Below are positions 15,912 to 25,158 of a stretch of 36,767 bases of DNA, in pieces (the first letter of the stretch is position 1; each line of letters begins with the position of its first letter). Source of the DNA: JBIICI01 sp044238935 (GTDB taxonomy: Bacteria; Pseudomonadota; Alphaproteobacteria; Micavibrionales; Micavibrionaceae); NCBI GenBank assembly GCA_044238935.1, contig JBIICI010000019.1:1-36767 (forward strand). Reading direction: 5' to 3'. The notes below the pieces were generated by a model. The model was not told the origin of the DNA. It made no database searches and saw only the letters and a list, made by a program, of their open reading frames with translations. The position numbers and the translations under genes were made by a program.

Positions 15912-16550
15912 CTATTGCTTTAGTTGTTGTTGAAAGCTCTGTTTATTAGACGCCATTAAACGCTCAAATGCTTGGTTTGCACGAAAGGTAATTTCTTGTT
16001 TCTGTTCTTTTGTTTCTTTTTGATCAAAACATGCTTTATTAACAAGTTCAATTAAACGGTTCGCTTCAAGCACGATAGAATCTTTATTATCGTGTTTCGT
16101 TCCTTTAAAAGCCTCTAAGCCTTGAACAATTTGAGGGGCATAAAATTCATTACAGACTTGATTCAAATCCGTTAAATGCGTGGCTAACCATTCAGGTTTT
16201 GGCAATTTTGCTAAAACGCAAATTGCGGATATGATTGCCAAATCTTCTTGCATAATTTGTAAATCCACATCATTCGGATTTTTACAAACATTCCCCAAAC
16301 GTTCTGAAAACTCAGCTCCTTTTTTCTCAACATACTCTTTTCTGAGCTCATCCGTTTTGTTTATCCATTCGACCGCTTGTGCCTGAACAGCATCAAAAGC
16401 ATCGCCTAACTTTTCTTTTAGCACCTTAATTTCAGGATGATTATTAGCGGCAGTGAAAAACTGATCAGCCATAGCTTTTGCTCCATTTACAAAAGGCTGT
16501 GCTACTTGTGCTGCATCATGTAGGTTCTTTAGAATCTTTTGGATAGTCAT
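15912..16550 (-). CDS. Unknown helical protein, first gene of a two-gene cassette
   Basis: Protein of 212 residues, almost wholly predicted helix, with heptad-like stretches such as KVLKEKLGDAFDAVQAQAVE and DELRKEYVEKKGAEFSERLG, and a glutamine-rich C-terminus (KQSFQQQLKQ). There are no membrane segments or catalytic motifs that I can see. The Shine-Dalgarno is AGAAGAGA. A promoter candidate lies upstream on the minus strand: TTGTGA (16614-16609) and TATAAT (16589-16584), 19 nt apart. Its partner is the 306-residue gene 16 nt downstream. A structural or secreted-effector role is possible, but nothing here shows it. Confidence 0.7.
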   Translation of the reverse strand: MTIQKILKNLHDAAQVAQPFVNGAKAMADQFFTAANNHPEIKVLKEKLGDAFDAVQAQAVEWINKTDELRKEYVEKKGAEFSERLGNVCKNPNDVDLQIMQEDLAIISAICVLAKLPKPEWLATHLTDLNQVCNEFYAPQIVQGLEAFKGTKHDNKDSIVLEANRLIELVNKACFDQKETKEQKQEITFRANQAFERLMASNKQSFQQQLKQ

Positions 16551-16670
16551 ATCATCTCTTCTGTTAAATTAAAAATACAACACATTATATACATAACACG
16601 AAATTAATTCACAAGATTATTTTTGCATATTTTATAATAAAATCTATTCTATTCCCTCTTAAAATCGCGC

Positions 16671-18860
16671 ATGATGGAAACTATGGATCAGCATTTTCTT
16701 TCTGTTGTCCCTGCCGCGCAGCTGGATGGGGTTTATACATACCACAGCCCACAATCTTTGGTGTTGGGGTCGTATGTGCAGATTCCATTGGGCAAGAACA
16801 GGTTGGTGCAGGGGGTTGTGTGGAAAAATGAGTCCGATTATCCCATTGATCCATCAAAAATAAAGCCTATCCAAACCGCCTACTCCAGCCCTACGCCGAT
16901 GAACGCGGCGTTTATGAATTTTATCGATTTTGTGGCGCGGTATAATATGGCACCCTTGGGCGCGGTGCTGAAAATGACCTTAAGCCCGTATGAACAAGCC
17001 TATTTAGAGCCGCCATCCCACATTATCTATCGTGTGGCACAGAATCAGGATTTAAGCGGTTTAAAACAAAATCGCCGTGATGCGATACAGGCCTTGGGTC
17101 ATCATGCCTATATGACCTTAACGCAAATGGCTGAAATCGCCAAATGCTCCGCGGTGGTTATTAAGGCACTGGTTACCGAGGGCAGGATTGAAAAAACCAC
17201 TGCCCCCCTGCCTGCCCCCTGTGCGATGCCCAATCCTGATTATAAACATTTACGTTTTTCTGCCGAGCAAGCAGCGGCTTTAGAAACGCTAACATCGATT
17301 TTGAACACTGAAAAATCTCAAACGATTTTATTGGACGGCGTGACAGGTTCAGGAAAAACAGAAATTTTCTTTGAGGCCATCGCGAAAACCTTACGCACGG
17401 ATAAACAAATTTTGATTTTAATGCCTGAAATTGCGCTATCCAATGCATTTATGGCGCGGTTTGAGGAACGGTTTGGCTGCCGCCCTGCTTTGTGGCATTC
17501 CTCCGTATCGCCCACGCAAAAACGCGATTTATGGCGATATGTGGTGGATGGCGAAACAAAAGTCGTGATCGGCGCGCGCTCCGCCCTGTTTTTGCCGTTT
17601 AAAAATTTGGGGCTGATCGTTGTCGATGAAGAACATGATACATCGTACAAACAAGAAGACCATGTTTTCTATCACGCGCGTGATATGGCCGTGGTGCGTG
17701 GGTTAAAGGAAAATGCACCCGTTATCTTGACCTCTGCCACGCCGTCTTTGGAAACGATGCTGAATGTGTGGGAGGGGCGGTATCACCATATCAAACTCCC
17801 CAATCGTCACGCCGATGCGCAAATGCCTGATATTCATTTGATTGATATGCGTAACCATAAACCGGATCGGCATCATTTTCTCTCTGCCCCTTTGTTGCAA
17901 GCCATGCGCGATACATTTTCGGCAGGGCATCAATCTTTGTTATTCCTTAATCGCCGTGGCTTTGCGCCCTTGACCTTATGCCAAAATTGTGGGCATCGCT
18001 TTCATTGCGCAAACTGCACGTCATGGCTGGTGCATCACAAAAAGCGTGAGATGCTGCAATGCCATCATTGTGGGCATACCGAACCCCTACCGCCACAATG
18101 CCCTGTGTGTGGGGAGCGTCATTCCCTTGTCCCCTGCGGCCCCGGTGTGGAGCGCATTGAGGCGGAAATCCGAGAATATTTCCCCAGTGCGCGCATTATC
18201 GCCCTTAGCAGTGAGATGAATAATGACACGCAAGATTTACAAAAAATCTTATCTGATATTCACGATCATCATTATGATATTATTATCGGTACACAAATTT
18301 TAGCCAAAGGTCACCATTTCCCCCATTTGCAAACTGTGGGGGTTGTTGATGCGGATCTTGGGTTACAAGGCGGCGATCTTCGCGCCAGTGAGCATTGTTT
18401 TCAATTATTGCACCAAGTCTCAGGCCGCGCAGGGCGCACGCATCATATCCAAGGGCAGGTCTATATTCAAACTTATGCGCCTGAGGCTGCCGTGATCCAA
18501 GCCATCGCGGCAGGCAATCGCGATCTGTTTTTACAAATAGAGGCCAGCCAACGCCAAGCCACCAATATGCCCCCCCATGGCCGCCTTGCCGCGATTATTG
18601 TGTCAGGTGAAAAAGAAGACGAAGTCGCCCAAATCGCGCGTCAATTGGCGATCACCGCCCCCCAAAATGACCGCATCCAAACCCTTGGCGCAGCCCCTGC
18701 CCCTTTGGCGAAATTGCGTGGTCAATATCGCTATCGTTTACTGGTCATCACCGACAAAAAAATCCATATCCAAGCCACCATCCGCACATGGCTAAAATCC
18801 CAGAAAATTCCCTCACGCATCAACGTGCGCGTGGATATTGATCCGCATTCGTTTTTATAG
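16671..18860 (+). CDS. priA: Primosomal protein N' (replication restart helicase PriA)
   Basis: SF2 3'-5' DNA helicase that reloads the replisome at stalled forks; 729 residues, normal length. An N-terminal 3'-end-binding domain is followed by a winged helix (around 115-185). The helicase core has Walker A DGVTGSGKTE near residue 225 and the DEEH box in VVDEEHDTSYKQ near 318, then LTSATPSLET. The zinc module has paired cysteines CQNCGHRFHCANC, CHHCG and CPVCG (about 437-480), and the second RecA lobe includes GTQILAKGHHFP and HQVSGRAGR. In many alphaproteobacteria priA neighbours fsa and DUF484; here those are 13 kb away. Confidence 0.96.
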   Translation: MMETMDQHFLSVVPAAQLDGVYTYHSPQSLVLGSYVQIPLGKNRLVQGVVWKNESDYPIDPSKIKPIQTAYSSPTPMNAAFMNFIDFVARYNMAPLGAVLKMTLSPYEQAYLEPPSHIIYRVAQNQDLSGLKQNRRDAIQALGHHAYMTLTQMAEIAKCSAVVIKALVTEGRIEKTTAPLPAPCAMPNPDYKHLRFSAEQAAALETLTSILNTEKSQTILLDGVTGSGKTEIFFEAIAKTLRTDKQILILMPEIALSNAFMARFEERFGCRPALWHSSVSPTQKRDLWRYVVDGETKVVIGARSALFLPFKNLGLIVVDEEHDTSYKQEDHVFYHARDMAVVRGLKENAPVILTSATPSLETMLNVWEGRYHHIKLPNRHADAQMPDIHLIDMRNHKPDRHHFLSAPLLQAMRDTFSAGHQSLLFLNRRGFAPLTLCQNCGHRFHCANCTSWLVHHKKREMLQCHHCGHTEPLPPQCPVCGERHSLVPCGPGVERIEAEIREYFPSARIIALSSEMNNDTQDLQKILSDIHDHHYDIIIGTQILAKGHHFPHLQTVGVVDADLGLQGGDLRASEHCFQLLHQVSGRAGRTHHIQGQVYIQTYAPEAAVIQAIAAGNRDLFLQIEASQRQATNMPPHGRLAAIIVSGEKEDEVAQIARQLAITAPQNDRIQTLGAAPAPLAKLRGQYRYRLLVITDKKIHIQATIRTWLKSQKIPSRINVRVDIDPHSFL

Positions 18861-18891
18861 CGTTTTTTAGATCGCAAGGCTTGGCAGCTGA

Positions 18892-19143
18892 TTAAGCCAA
18901 AAATTCCAAACCTGTGCTATTTAAAGAAACACCTGTTTTTTTCTTTTTATTATTATCGGATTTTTCTTTATGGGGCTTTTCTTTTGAAGAAACCGTAGGA
19001 TGAACCGCCCCGATTGTCCCCGAGCGCTTTTTAAAAGCACTGGTTAAGGCGTCATTATCATTTTCGGCATCTGCAATATGACTATCCGATACATTCTGAG
19101 TCAGAAAATGATAAGGCGATAATCCATTAAAATTCAATCGCAT
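18892..19143 (-). CDS. Small lysine-rich, probably disordered protein
   Basis: Protein of 83 residues, mostly polar. The centre is basic, with KEKPHKEKSDNNKKKKTG, and the N-terminus is LNFNGLSPYHFL. There is no signal peptide, membrane segment or known domain. Support for coding comes from an AGGGT Shine-Dalgarno before the ATG and an AT-rich upstream region with a TTGATA/TATATA promoter-like pair, 18 nt apart. It sits alone between priA and ftsK. It might be spurious, but no other feature explains this stretch. Confidence 0.5.
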   Translation of the reverse strand: MRLNFNGLSPYHFLTQNVSDSHIADAENDNDALTSAFKKRSGTIGAVHPTVSSKEKPHKEKSDNNKKKKTGVSLNSTGLEFLA

Positions 19144-19259
19144 TGGTATACCCTAATTTAAAAATTAAAACACACTTTATATAAAACAGGATACATGATT
19201 ATATCAAAAAAACAACAAGATCTTTTTATATATTTCAAAATAACGTGATTTATTGAAAT

Positions 19260-21722
19260 TTAAAAATCATCCTCATCAGATCCGCCATGGTGATTAACTA
19301 AAACCTGCCTTTTCCCTACGGCATTGGCAGGGCTGATGACGCCTTGGCGTTCCATTTCCTCGATGATACGGGCGGCGCGGTTATAGCCGATTTGCAGGTA
19401 ACGCTGCACAAAGCTGGTGGAGGCTTTTTGTTCACGCGCCACAATGGCGACCGCTTTATCATAGAGTTCATCAACTTCTTGACCGCCATCACCGCCACCA
19501 CCGAATAGCGCGTCTAAAACCTCACTGCCGCCGCCTGTGGTACCTGTGGTGATTTCATCTAAATAGGCGGGCTCACCTTGGGATTTCAGATGTTTGACCA
19601 CATCTTCGACATTGGAATCACTGACAAAGGGTCCATGCACACGTTTTATGCGACCACCTGAGGCCATATAGAGCATATCCCCCTGCCCCAATAATTGCTC
19701 CGCGCCGCCTTCGCCCAAAATCGTGCGGCTATCAATTTTGGATGTCACTTGGAAACTGATCCGTGTGGGGAAGTTGGCCTTAATCACCCCTGTAATCACG
19801 TCCACTGACGGACGCTGTGTCGCCATAATCAAATGAATCCCTGCTGCCCGCGCCATTTGCGCCAGACGTTGAATCGCGGCCTCAACATCCTTACCTGCCA
19901 CCAACATTAAATCGGCAAATTCATCGACGATCACCACGATATAGGGCAATTCATTCAAATCGAGCGGCTGTTCCTCATAAACAGGCTTGCCTGTTTGGGA
20001 GTCAAAGCCTGTTTGAACTTTGCGCATTAAGACTTCGCCCTTTTCACGCGCTTCTTTCAATCGTTCATTATAGCCATCAATATTACGCACACCCAATTTT
20101 GACATGGCACGATAACGATCTTCCATCTCTGCCACTGCCCATTTTAACGCGACAACGGCCTTACCCGGTTCGGTGACAACGGGGGTTAGCAAATGCGGAA
20201 TATCATCATAAACTGATAATTCCAGCATTTTGGGATCAATCATAATAAAACGACATTTCTCAGGCGGCAGGCGGTATAATAGGGAAAGCAGCATCGTATT
20301 CACCGCCACCGATTTCCCCGATCCCGTTGTTCCTGCCACCAACAAATGCGGCATCCGCGCAAGATCCGCAATAATCGGTTGTCCGCCAATATCTTTACCC
20401 AAGACCAAAGGCAATTTGGCCGTGGTTTTTTCATAGGCTTTTGAGGATAAGACATCGCGCAAATACACCATTTGACGGTTTTTATTCGGCAGCTCAATCC
20501 CGATCACATTGCGCCCCGGTACAACAGCCGCGCGCACGGATACCGCAGACATTGACCGCGCCAAATCGTCACTCAAGGAAATCACGCGTGACGTCTTTGT
20601 TCCAGGGGCAGGCTCAAGCTCATAGAGTGTGACAACAGGGCCCGGATGGATAGAAACGATTTCACCTTGGACATTAAAATCCTCCAAAATTGTGCTCAGC
20701 ATCTCAGCGTTTTTGCGCAATGCCCCTTCATCAAGGGTGAATTTCAGCACATCATCAGGCACATCTTGCAAAAGCTCTAAGGGAGGAAAAACCCATGCCC
20801 CATCCGATAAAGTAAAGCGCCCCTGACGTGTGGACTCCATATCTGATTTCACAGGACTGATAATTTTTAAGGGTTTAGCAGGCATATTGCCATCTGCTGC
20901 TTTTTCTGCCTTTGACACAGGGGCAGGACGCATTTTCTTTTCAATTTTCGCAGGCTTTATCTCTAGCTTTACTGTGGCGGCGCGGCGTTCTTGGATCTTT
21001 GCCCATGCATCAACATCATTATGATGACGCAACCATTCAACGGTATGACGGACAGCACGAACAACAGCGCCCCCCCATGATAACAAAATCAATACCGCAA
21101 ATTGCCAATGCGCAATCCGCAAAAAGGCAGCAAAAGATAAAAAAGGCACAGACAAAACAAATGAAAACGCCGCCACGATATTGTGATCAAGCCAGTTGAT
21201 TGATAATCCTTGCAAACGCACAACAAGGCGATTCAAAAACAACATGCCCAACGTTCCGCCGCTATAGATATTATCGATCCCCCCCAATGACGGAACACGC
21301 GCCAATGCTGTGGATAGAAATAAAATCCCAAAAAACAACGATAATATCCGCAGAAATATCAGGGAAAAAGGCAATCTTCGGAAAAATCGAATACCTAATA
21401 TTGTGATAATAACGCTAAATATAACCGCGCTATAACCCATCATTTGGATATACCAATCCCCCCATTGCGCCCCCCATAATCCCATCAGATTATGAATGAC
21501 CGCCGAAGAATCAGGGTGATTGATAGAGGGATCATGTCGATTATAGGACAAAACAGACAAAGCAGAAAACAACCCAAAGCCAACGATCATCAAGGCCATT
21601 GCATCGACAAATCGTCGTGCCATAAATTTCTGTACGGGATAGGGGATCAACCGTAAAATATAATATGGTATGTTTGATTTACGATAAGCCCCTGATCGTA
21701 CATTTTTTTTAGATTTTGCCAT
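19260..21722 (-). CDS. ftsK: DNA translocase FtsK
   Basis: Septal DNA pump coordinating chromosome segregation with division; 820 residues, a common length for alphaproteobacterial FtsK. Four to five N-terminal membrane segments anchor it (AMALMIVGFGLFSALSVLSY first). A short basic linker (KPAKIEKKMRPAPVSK) leads to the motor. Walker A is in AGTTGSGKSVAVNTML near residue 465, Walker B in PYIVVIVDEFADLMLV, and then RAAGIHLIMATQRPSVDVITG. A C-terminal gamma winged helix (QKASTSFVQRYLQIGYNRAA) reads polar KOPS sequences. I start at 21722 (MAKSKKN), since the upstream extension is hydrophobic and AT-rich and looks like untranslated DNA. Confidence 0.95.
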   Translation of the reverse strand: MAKSKKNVRSGAYRKSNIPYYILRLIPYPVQKFMARRFVDAMALMIVGFGLFSALSVLSYNRHDPSINHPDSSAVIHNLMGLWGAQWGDWYIQMMGYSAVIFSVIITILGIRFFRRLPFSLIFLRILSLFFGILFLSTALARVPSLGGIDNIYSGGTLGMLFLNRLVVRLQGLSINWLDHNIVAAFSFVLSVPFLSFAAFLRIAHWQFAVLILLSWGGAVVRAVRHTVEWLRHHNDVDAWAKIQERRAATVKLEIKPAKIEKKMRPAPVSKAEKAADGNMPAKPLKIISPVKSDMESTRQGRFTLSDGAWVFPPLELLQDVPDDVLKFTLDEGALRKNAEMLSTILEDFNVQGEIVSIHPGPVVTLYELEPAPGTKTSRVISLSDDLARSMSAVSVRAAVVPGRNVIGIELPNKNRQMVYLRDVLSSKAYEKTTAKLPLVLGKDIGGQPIIADLARMPHLLVAGTTGSGKSVAVNTMLLSLLYRLPPEKCRFIMIDPKMLELSVYDDIPHLLTPVVTEPGKAVVALKWAVAEMEDRYRAMSKLGVRNIDGYNERLKEAREKGEVLMRKVQTGFDSQTGKPVYEEQPLDLNELPYIVVIVDEFADLMLVAGKDVEAAIQRLAQMARAAGIHLIMATQRPSVDVITGVIKANFPTRISFQVTSKIDSRTILGEGGAEQLLGQGDMLYMASGGRIKRVHGPFVSDSNVEDVVKHLKSQGEPAYLDEITTGTTGGGSEVLDALFGGGGDGGQEVDELYDKAVAIVAREQKASTSFVQRYLQIGYNRAARIIEEMERQGVISPANAVGKRQVLVNHHGGSDEDDF

Positions 21723-21834
21723 GGATGTTTCGATATAATTAAGAAATGAATAAACGCAAAGAACATTCATTCTATTAAGGAAAAGAAGAAAAAACAAGAG
21801 GCATAAAAATCAGATCTTTTCTCTTAAATTTCGT

Positions 21835-22737
21835 CTATGCCTTCTCTCCATTAAAAAGCGGACAACGCAGGGAAAGATTTAAATCTGTATCTTCCGTTGT
21901 TTTCAACGCAATTTTTACGGCGCGATCAACACGCATCTCATCCATCCCCGATAAATGCACGACACTGATGGAGTGATGGGGCAAATAGGGCTCAACAAAT
22001 TGTTGCTGGCGTGGGTTATAAACCGGCAAAGTTTCACATAACCAATTACACCATGCTGGCAAAAATTCAGCATCGAATTTTTCTAAATACACCATCATGC
22101 CCAATGATAATTGCTCCGCCGTAAAGACTTTACCGCGTTTTAGAGCCATCACGATCAATTCTTGCCATCTTGCCCAATGGGGGGCATTGCCATGAATGGC
22201 GAACACACCTGCGTTTAACGTAGCATGCGGAAATAAAGCCCGTGCCGTTTTGCCATTAAAGGCTTTTTTCGCGTTGCTATAATAAAAACTGCGCGGACGC
22301 CACGGCATCGCTCCCAACCAGCCAAGGCGCATGGATTTCGGATAGGCACGATCCGTTTGCGGCACAATTGCAAGTCCGCGTTTTTTTGCGCCTTGCAATA
22401 ATAAATCCACTGCCTCCGGCGTTTGCAACCAAGTATCGGCATCTAACCACACATAGGATTCAAAATTGGGGAATAAAATCGGAATAAAGGGGCGTGATAC
22501 ACAGGCTTTTAAAAATGTTTTGCCTGCAATTTTTTTGGCTGGAATCGGGCATGGCCAATCGGGGTTTGAAATTTGAATATGTGGCATATTTGATAATTTT
22601 GCCAACTGTTCCGCGCTTAAGCCTGCATCAATAATACCAATGGGGGTATGCGGATAATGATGCCGAATTGAATGAATTAATTCCATCAATAACGGGTAAT
22701 ATCGCGCATCGGCGGAGGACACAAAACAAAAATTCAT
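21835..22737 (-). CDS. GT8-like glycosyltransferase
   Basis: Protein of 300 residues, cytoplasmic in appearance. The N-terminus NFCFVSSADARYYPLLMELI is the nucleotide-sugar-binding strand-helix start of GT-A enzymes. A DxD motif, D99-A-D101 in YVWLDADTW, would bind the metal and sugar nucleotide. LNAGVFAIHG (around 185) and a later VVHLSGMDEM with histidine match the layout of family 8-like transferases, where HxxGxxK-type residues complete the site. Acceptor and sugar are unknown; envelope polysaccharide or LPS is a guess. I chose the ATG at 22737 with AAAGAGA upstream; ATG 22740 is equally possible. It ends a run of four leftward genes: pgpA, pncC, acetyltransferase, this gene. Confidence 0.75.
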   Translation of the reverse strand: MNFCFVSSADARYYPLLMELIHSIRHHYPHTPIGIIDAGLSAEQLAKLSNMPHIQISNPDWPCPIPAKKIAGKTFLKACVSRPFIPILFPNFESYVWLDADTWLQTPEAVDLLLQGAKKRGLAIVPQTDRAYPKSMRLGWLGAMPWRPRSFYYSNAKKAFNGKTARALFPHATLNAGVFAIHGNAPHWARWQELIVMALKRGKVFTAEQLSLGMMVYLEKFDAEFLPAWCNWLCETLPVYNPRQQQFVEPYLPHHSISVVHLSGMDEMRVDRAVKIALKTTEDTDLNLSLRCPLFNGEKA

Positions 22738-22751
22738 CATAATCTCTTTCT

Positions 22752-23345
22752 TTAAAACCATGTCACCTGCAGCGGCGGTAAGCCATTCGCATCAGTGCGC
22801 GCATAAATATGCTTATCAACAACATCGCCATTCGGCAAGGGGGATGCATTTTTTAAAACAGCCTCCTTCATAAAACCCAATTTTAACGGAATTTTTTGAG
22901 AGGCAACATTGCCATCGGCATGAAAAATCTCAACACGCTTGGCATTTAAGGCATCAAACGCATAACGCGTCAAAGCATTGCTGATTTCCGTGGCATATCC
23001 TTTATTAAATTCACTTTGACGCACCCAATAACCAATTTCAAAGGCAGGAATATCCCAATTTATGTTATGAAAGCCAGATGATCCCATAAAGCGATCTGTT
23101 TCACGATCAAACGCCAACATCATCAAATTATCGCGCAGGATAAAATTTGCAAATTCAGTGCGCAACATTTTTTCTTCCGCTTGAGGTGTTGTTTCACCTT
23201 TTGCCCAGACCATCCATTGTGATAATGCCGACATAGATTCCTGTTTTGCCTCAAAAAATTCTTGTCCATCACCCGCTTGCGGTGCACGAATTTTCAAGCG
23301 TGGCGTCAAAATAGGCATTGGCACGTCAATCAATATTTTATCCAT
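22752..23345 (-). CDS. GNAT-family N-acetyltransferase (RimJ/RimL-like)
   Basis: Protein of 197 residues resembling the RimJ/RimL group of GNAT enzymes. LTPRLKIRAPQAGDGQEF is the typical opening. FMGSSGFHNINWDIPAFEIGYWV forms strands 3-4, and EFNKGYATEISNALTRYAFD covers the acetyl-CoA-binding turn and helix (usually Q/RxxGxG/A). NVASQKIPLKLGFMKEAVLK is the late motif B. The substrate may be an N-terminal amine or a small molecule. The start overlaps the pncC stop by 8 nt, implying coupled translation. Confidence 0.85.
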   Translation of the reverse strand: MDKILIDVPMPILTPRLKIRAPQAGDGQEFFEAKQESMSALSQWMVWAKGETTPQAEEKMLRTEFANFILRDNLMMLAFDRETDRFMGSSGFHNINWDIPAFEIGYWVRQSEFNKGYATEISNALTRYAFDALNAKRVEIFHADGNVASQKIPLKLGFMKEAVLKNASPLPNGDVVDKHIYARTDANGLPPLQVTWF

Positions 23346-23823
23346 TTTTTAAAACCTCCAATAACTGAATGATCGCTGTATGCGCTGCCTTGTGTTGAAT
23401 CTCATCTCGCGTACCAGTGAAAATAAAGCCGCGCATTTTTGGGGCTCGTCCTGTTTGACATGTGGCGATATACACCAAGCCCACGGGTTTTTCAGTACCG
23501 CCGCCATCAGGCCCTGCAATCCCTGTAATAGAAACAGAAATTTGTGATGTCGGGGCGGTGATAATCGATAATGCCCCGCGTGCCATTTCACATGCCACTT
23601 GCGCACTCACTGCGCCATATTTAGACAATGTTTCAGCGGATACCTGCAAAAGATCAATTTTGGCTTGGTTGCTATAGGTTACAACGCCACCATCAAAAAT
23701 GCTGGATACGCCAGCACGCGCCGTCACCAACGCCGCCACGCGCCCGCCTGTACAAGATTCAGCGCAAACAAGGCGTTTATTGTGTTGCGTTAACGTTGCA
23801 ATCAACTGATCTAAAAAATCCAT
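23338..23823 (-). CDS. pncC: Nicotinamide-nucleotide amidohydrolase PncC (CinA C-terminal domain)
   Basis: Protein of 161 residues comprising only the CinA C-terminal amidase domain, which deamidates nicotinamide mononucleotide to recycle NAD. Motifs are LVCAESCTGGRVAALVT (the SCTGG loop carries the active serine), GGVVTYSNQAK, YGAVSAQVACEMARGAL, and ITGIAGPDGGGTEKPVGLVY. It overlaps pgpA upstream by 13 nt and the acetyltransferase downstream by 8 nt. A pgpA-cinA order is common in alphaproteobacteria. Confidence 0.93.
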   Translation of the reverse strand: MDFLDQLIATLTQHNKRLVCAESCTGGRVAALVTARAGVSSIFDGGVVTYSNQAKIDLLQVSAETLSKYGAVSAQVACEMARGALSIITAPTSQISVSITGIAGPDGGGTEKPVGLVYIATCQTGRAPKMRGFIFTGTRDEIQHKAAHTAIIQLLEVLKNG

Positions 23824-24311
23824 AAACGCGCCGCCATAATCATAAGCCCCGCCATAATCCCTGCCACCACATCATCCATCACCACGCCAAACCCATTTTT
23901 GACATGGCTATCAAAATAAGACACAGGAAAAGGCTTGGTAATATCAAATAATCGGAATAAGGCAAAGGCCGCACCACAATAAAGAAAAATCATCCCCGTT
24001 GTCATTCCCATAAAGGGGGGCATAAACAAAAACACAATCCATTGCCCCACAACCTCATCAATGACAATGGATGAATGATCATATTCGCCATGATTGATCC
24101 CATATAAATGCGCCGACCAAACCGCCAAGGGAAATAACAGCAAACACGCACCCAACAGCCCCACACTCCCCCAAAACATCCACAACAAAATCGCAAAAGG
24201 CAACGCCGCCACACTGCCCCATGTTCCAGCAGCAGGACGTAAATTGCCGATTAAAAACCACGTCGCAATCAGATCAGAAAACCATTGTTTTTTATATTTC
24301 AATTCATTCAT
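23811..24311 (-). CDS. pgpA: Phosphatidylglycerophosphatase A
   Basis: Integral membrane phosphatase of 166 residues that makes phosphatidylglycerol from its phosphate. Visible are GNLRPAAGTWGSVAALP near residue 23 (family pattern PGTxGS), the acidic IVIDEVVGQWI near 82, and LFRLFDITKPFP with the downstream DDVVAGIMAG, where catalytic acidic residues lie. Four hydrophobic segments are apparent. It begins the leftward pgpA-pncC-acetyltransferase-glycosyltransferase run. Its promoter is in the short divergent gap at 24312-24408. Confidence 0.93.
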   Translation of the reverse strand: MNELKYKKQWFSDLIATWFLIGNLRPAAGTWGSVAALPFAILLWMFWGSVGLLGACLLLFPLAVWSAHLYGINHGEYDHSSIVIDEVVGQWIVFLFMPPFMGMTTGMIFLYCGAAFALFRLFDITKPFPVSYFDSHVKNGFGVVMDDVVAGIMAGLMIMAARLWIF

Positions 24312-24408
24312 AAATGAGGACTTTAAATAAAAAAATCTGCCTTGTCTATTGTGATAATTTTAAGCATATTATTGTTTAGAAGCCTAATGCTAGAAATAAG
24401 AGAAAACC

Positions 24409-25140
24409 ATGATTGACTTTAAATACGCCAAAGCCCATCTGCCTGAGTTGGATCAAATCATTGCATCCTATGATATACGCGACGAATTTTTATGTGCTGC
24501 CTATGCGCCGATGATGAAGGATATTAATCAACGCATCACCGATTACGACAGCAATGGCGCAAAATACGGGCATCAATTACGCGGCCATTTACAGCGTATT
24601 TCTGATATGGGTCAAAAAATGCTGAATTATTTGGACTATCCTGAACATGTGGGCGCGAATTTTCATCATGCCTATGGCTTAAGCGATATGGGCAAATTGC
24701 ATCCTGATTATGACCCTGCGATATGGTCACTGCCCCACCGCCCTACGGAGGACGAACGCGCCCAAAAACGACTGCATATGCAGCGCGGGCTGGATGTCTT
24801 ACGCGATGCGTTGGATCGCCACCACGCCCCTGATTGGCTGAGAACGCATCCGCACACCCAAATCACCATTCCTTGCTTAATGTTATTTCACCATGAAAAA
24901 TTAACAGGTGATGGCCGTTTCAAACGCACCGCAGGGGATTTAGGGATCATCATGCGCGTTGCCTGTATTGTGGATGCCTATGATGGAGATCGTATCCAGC
25001 GCGGACACCAAGATTCAAAGCGCACGCCCTTAGAAACAATTGAACGTATGATCGCACCGAATAATGATGATAAATATCACGGTCATTTTGACTTGACTTT
25101 GCTGCAAAAATTTGCGGATATGATAAAACATGATTTATAA
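24409..25140 (+). CDS. Divergent HD-GYP-like domain protein
   Basis: Protein of 243 residues whose order of blocks follows the HD-GYP phosphodiesterase domain. These are H60 in RGHLQRISDMGQKM, the LSDMGKLHPD segment (91-100) in place of LHDIGKxxIPD, H123 in HMQRGLDVL, H138-H139, H161-H162 in LFHHEKLTGDGRF (usually HHExxDGSGYP), and D189 in CIVDAYDG. The histidine of the HD pair is replaced by S92, and GYP reads GRF. Most other metal ligands remain, so it may bind one metal, act on another substrate, or serve as a c-di-GMP sensor without hydrolysis. There is no receiver or sensor domain. It is 18 nt upstream of leuD, in the same direction. Confidence 0.65.
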   Translation: MIDFKYAKAHLPELDQIIASYDIRDEFLCAAYAPMMKDINQRITDYDSNGAKYGHQLRGHLQRISDMGQKMLNYLDYPEHVGANFHHAYGLSDMGKLHPDYDPAIWSLPHRPTEDERAQKRLHMQRGLDVLRDALDRHHAPDWLRTHPHTQITIPCLMLFHHEKLTGDGRFKRTAGDLGIIMRVACIVDAYDGDRIQRGHQDSKRTPLETIERMIAPNNDDKYHGHFDLTLLQKFADMIKHDL

Positions 25141-25158
25141 AAAAGGACGGATTCCACC

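Noticed and set aside
21723..21797. 25-residue hydrophobic extension of FtsK
   Set aside because: It is AT-rich, has no supporting ribosome-binding site and does not resemble FtsK N-termini, which begin with a basic cytoplasmic segment as at 21722.
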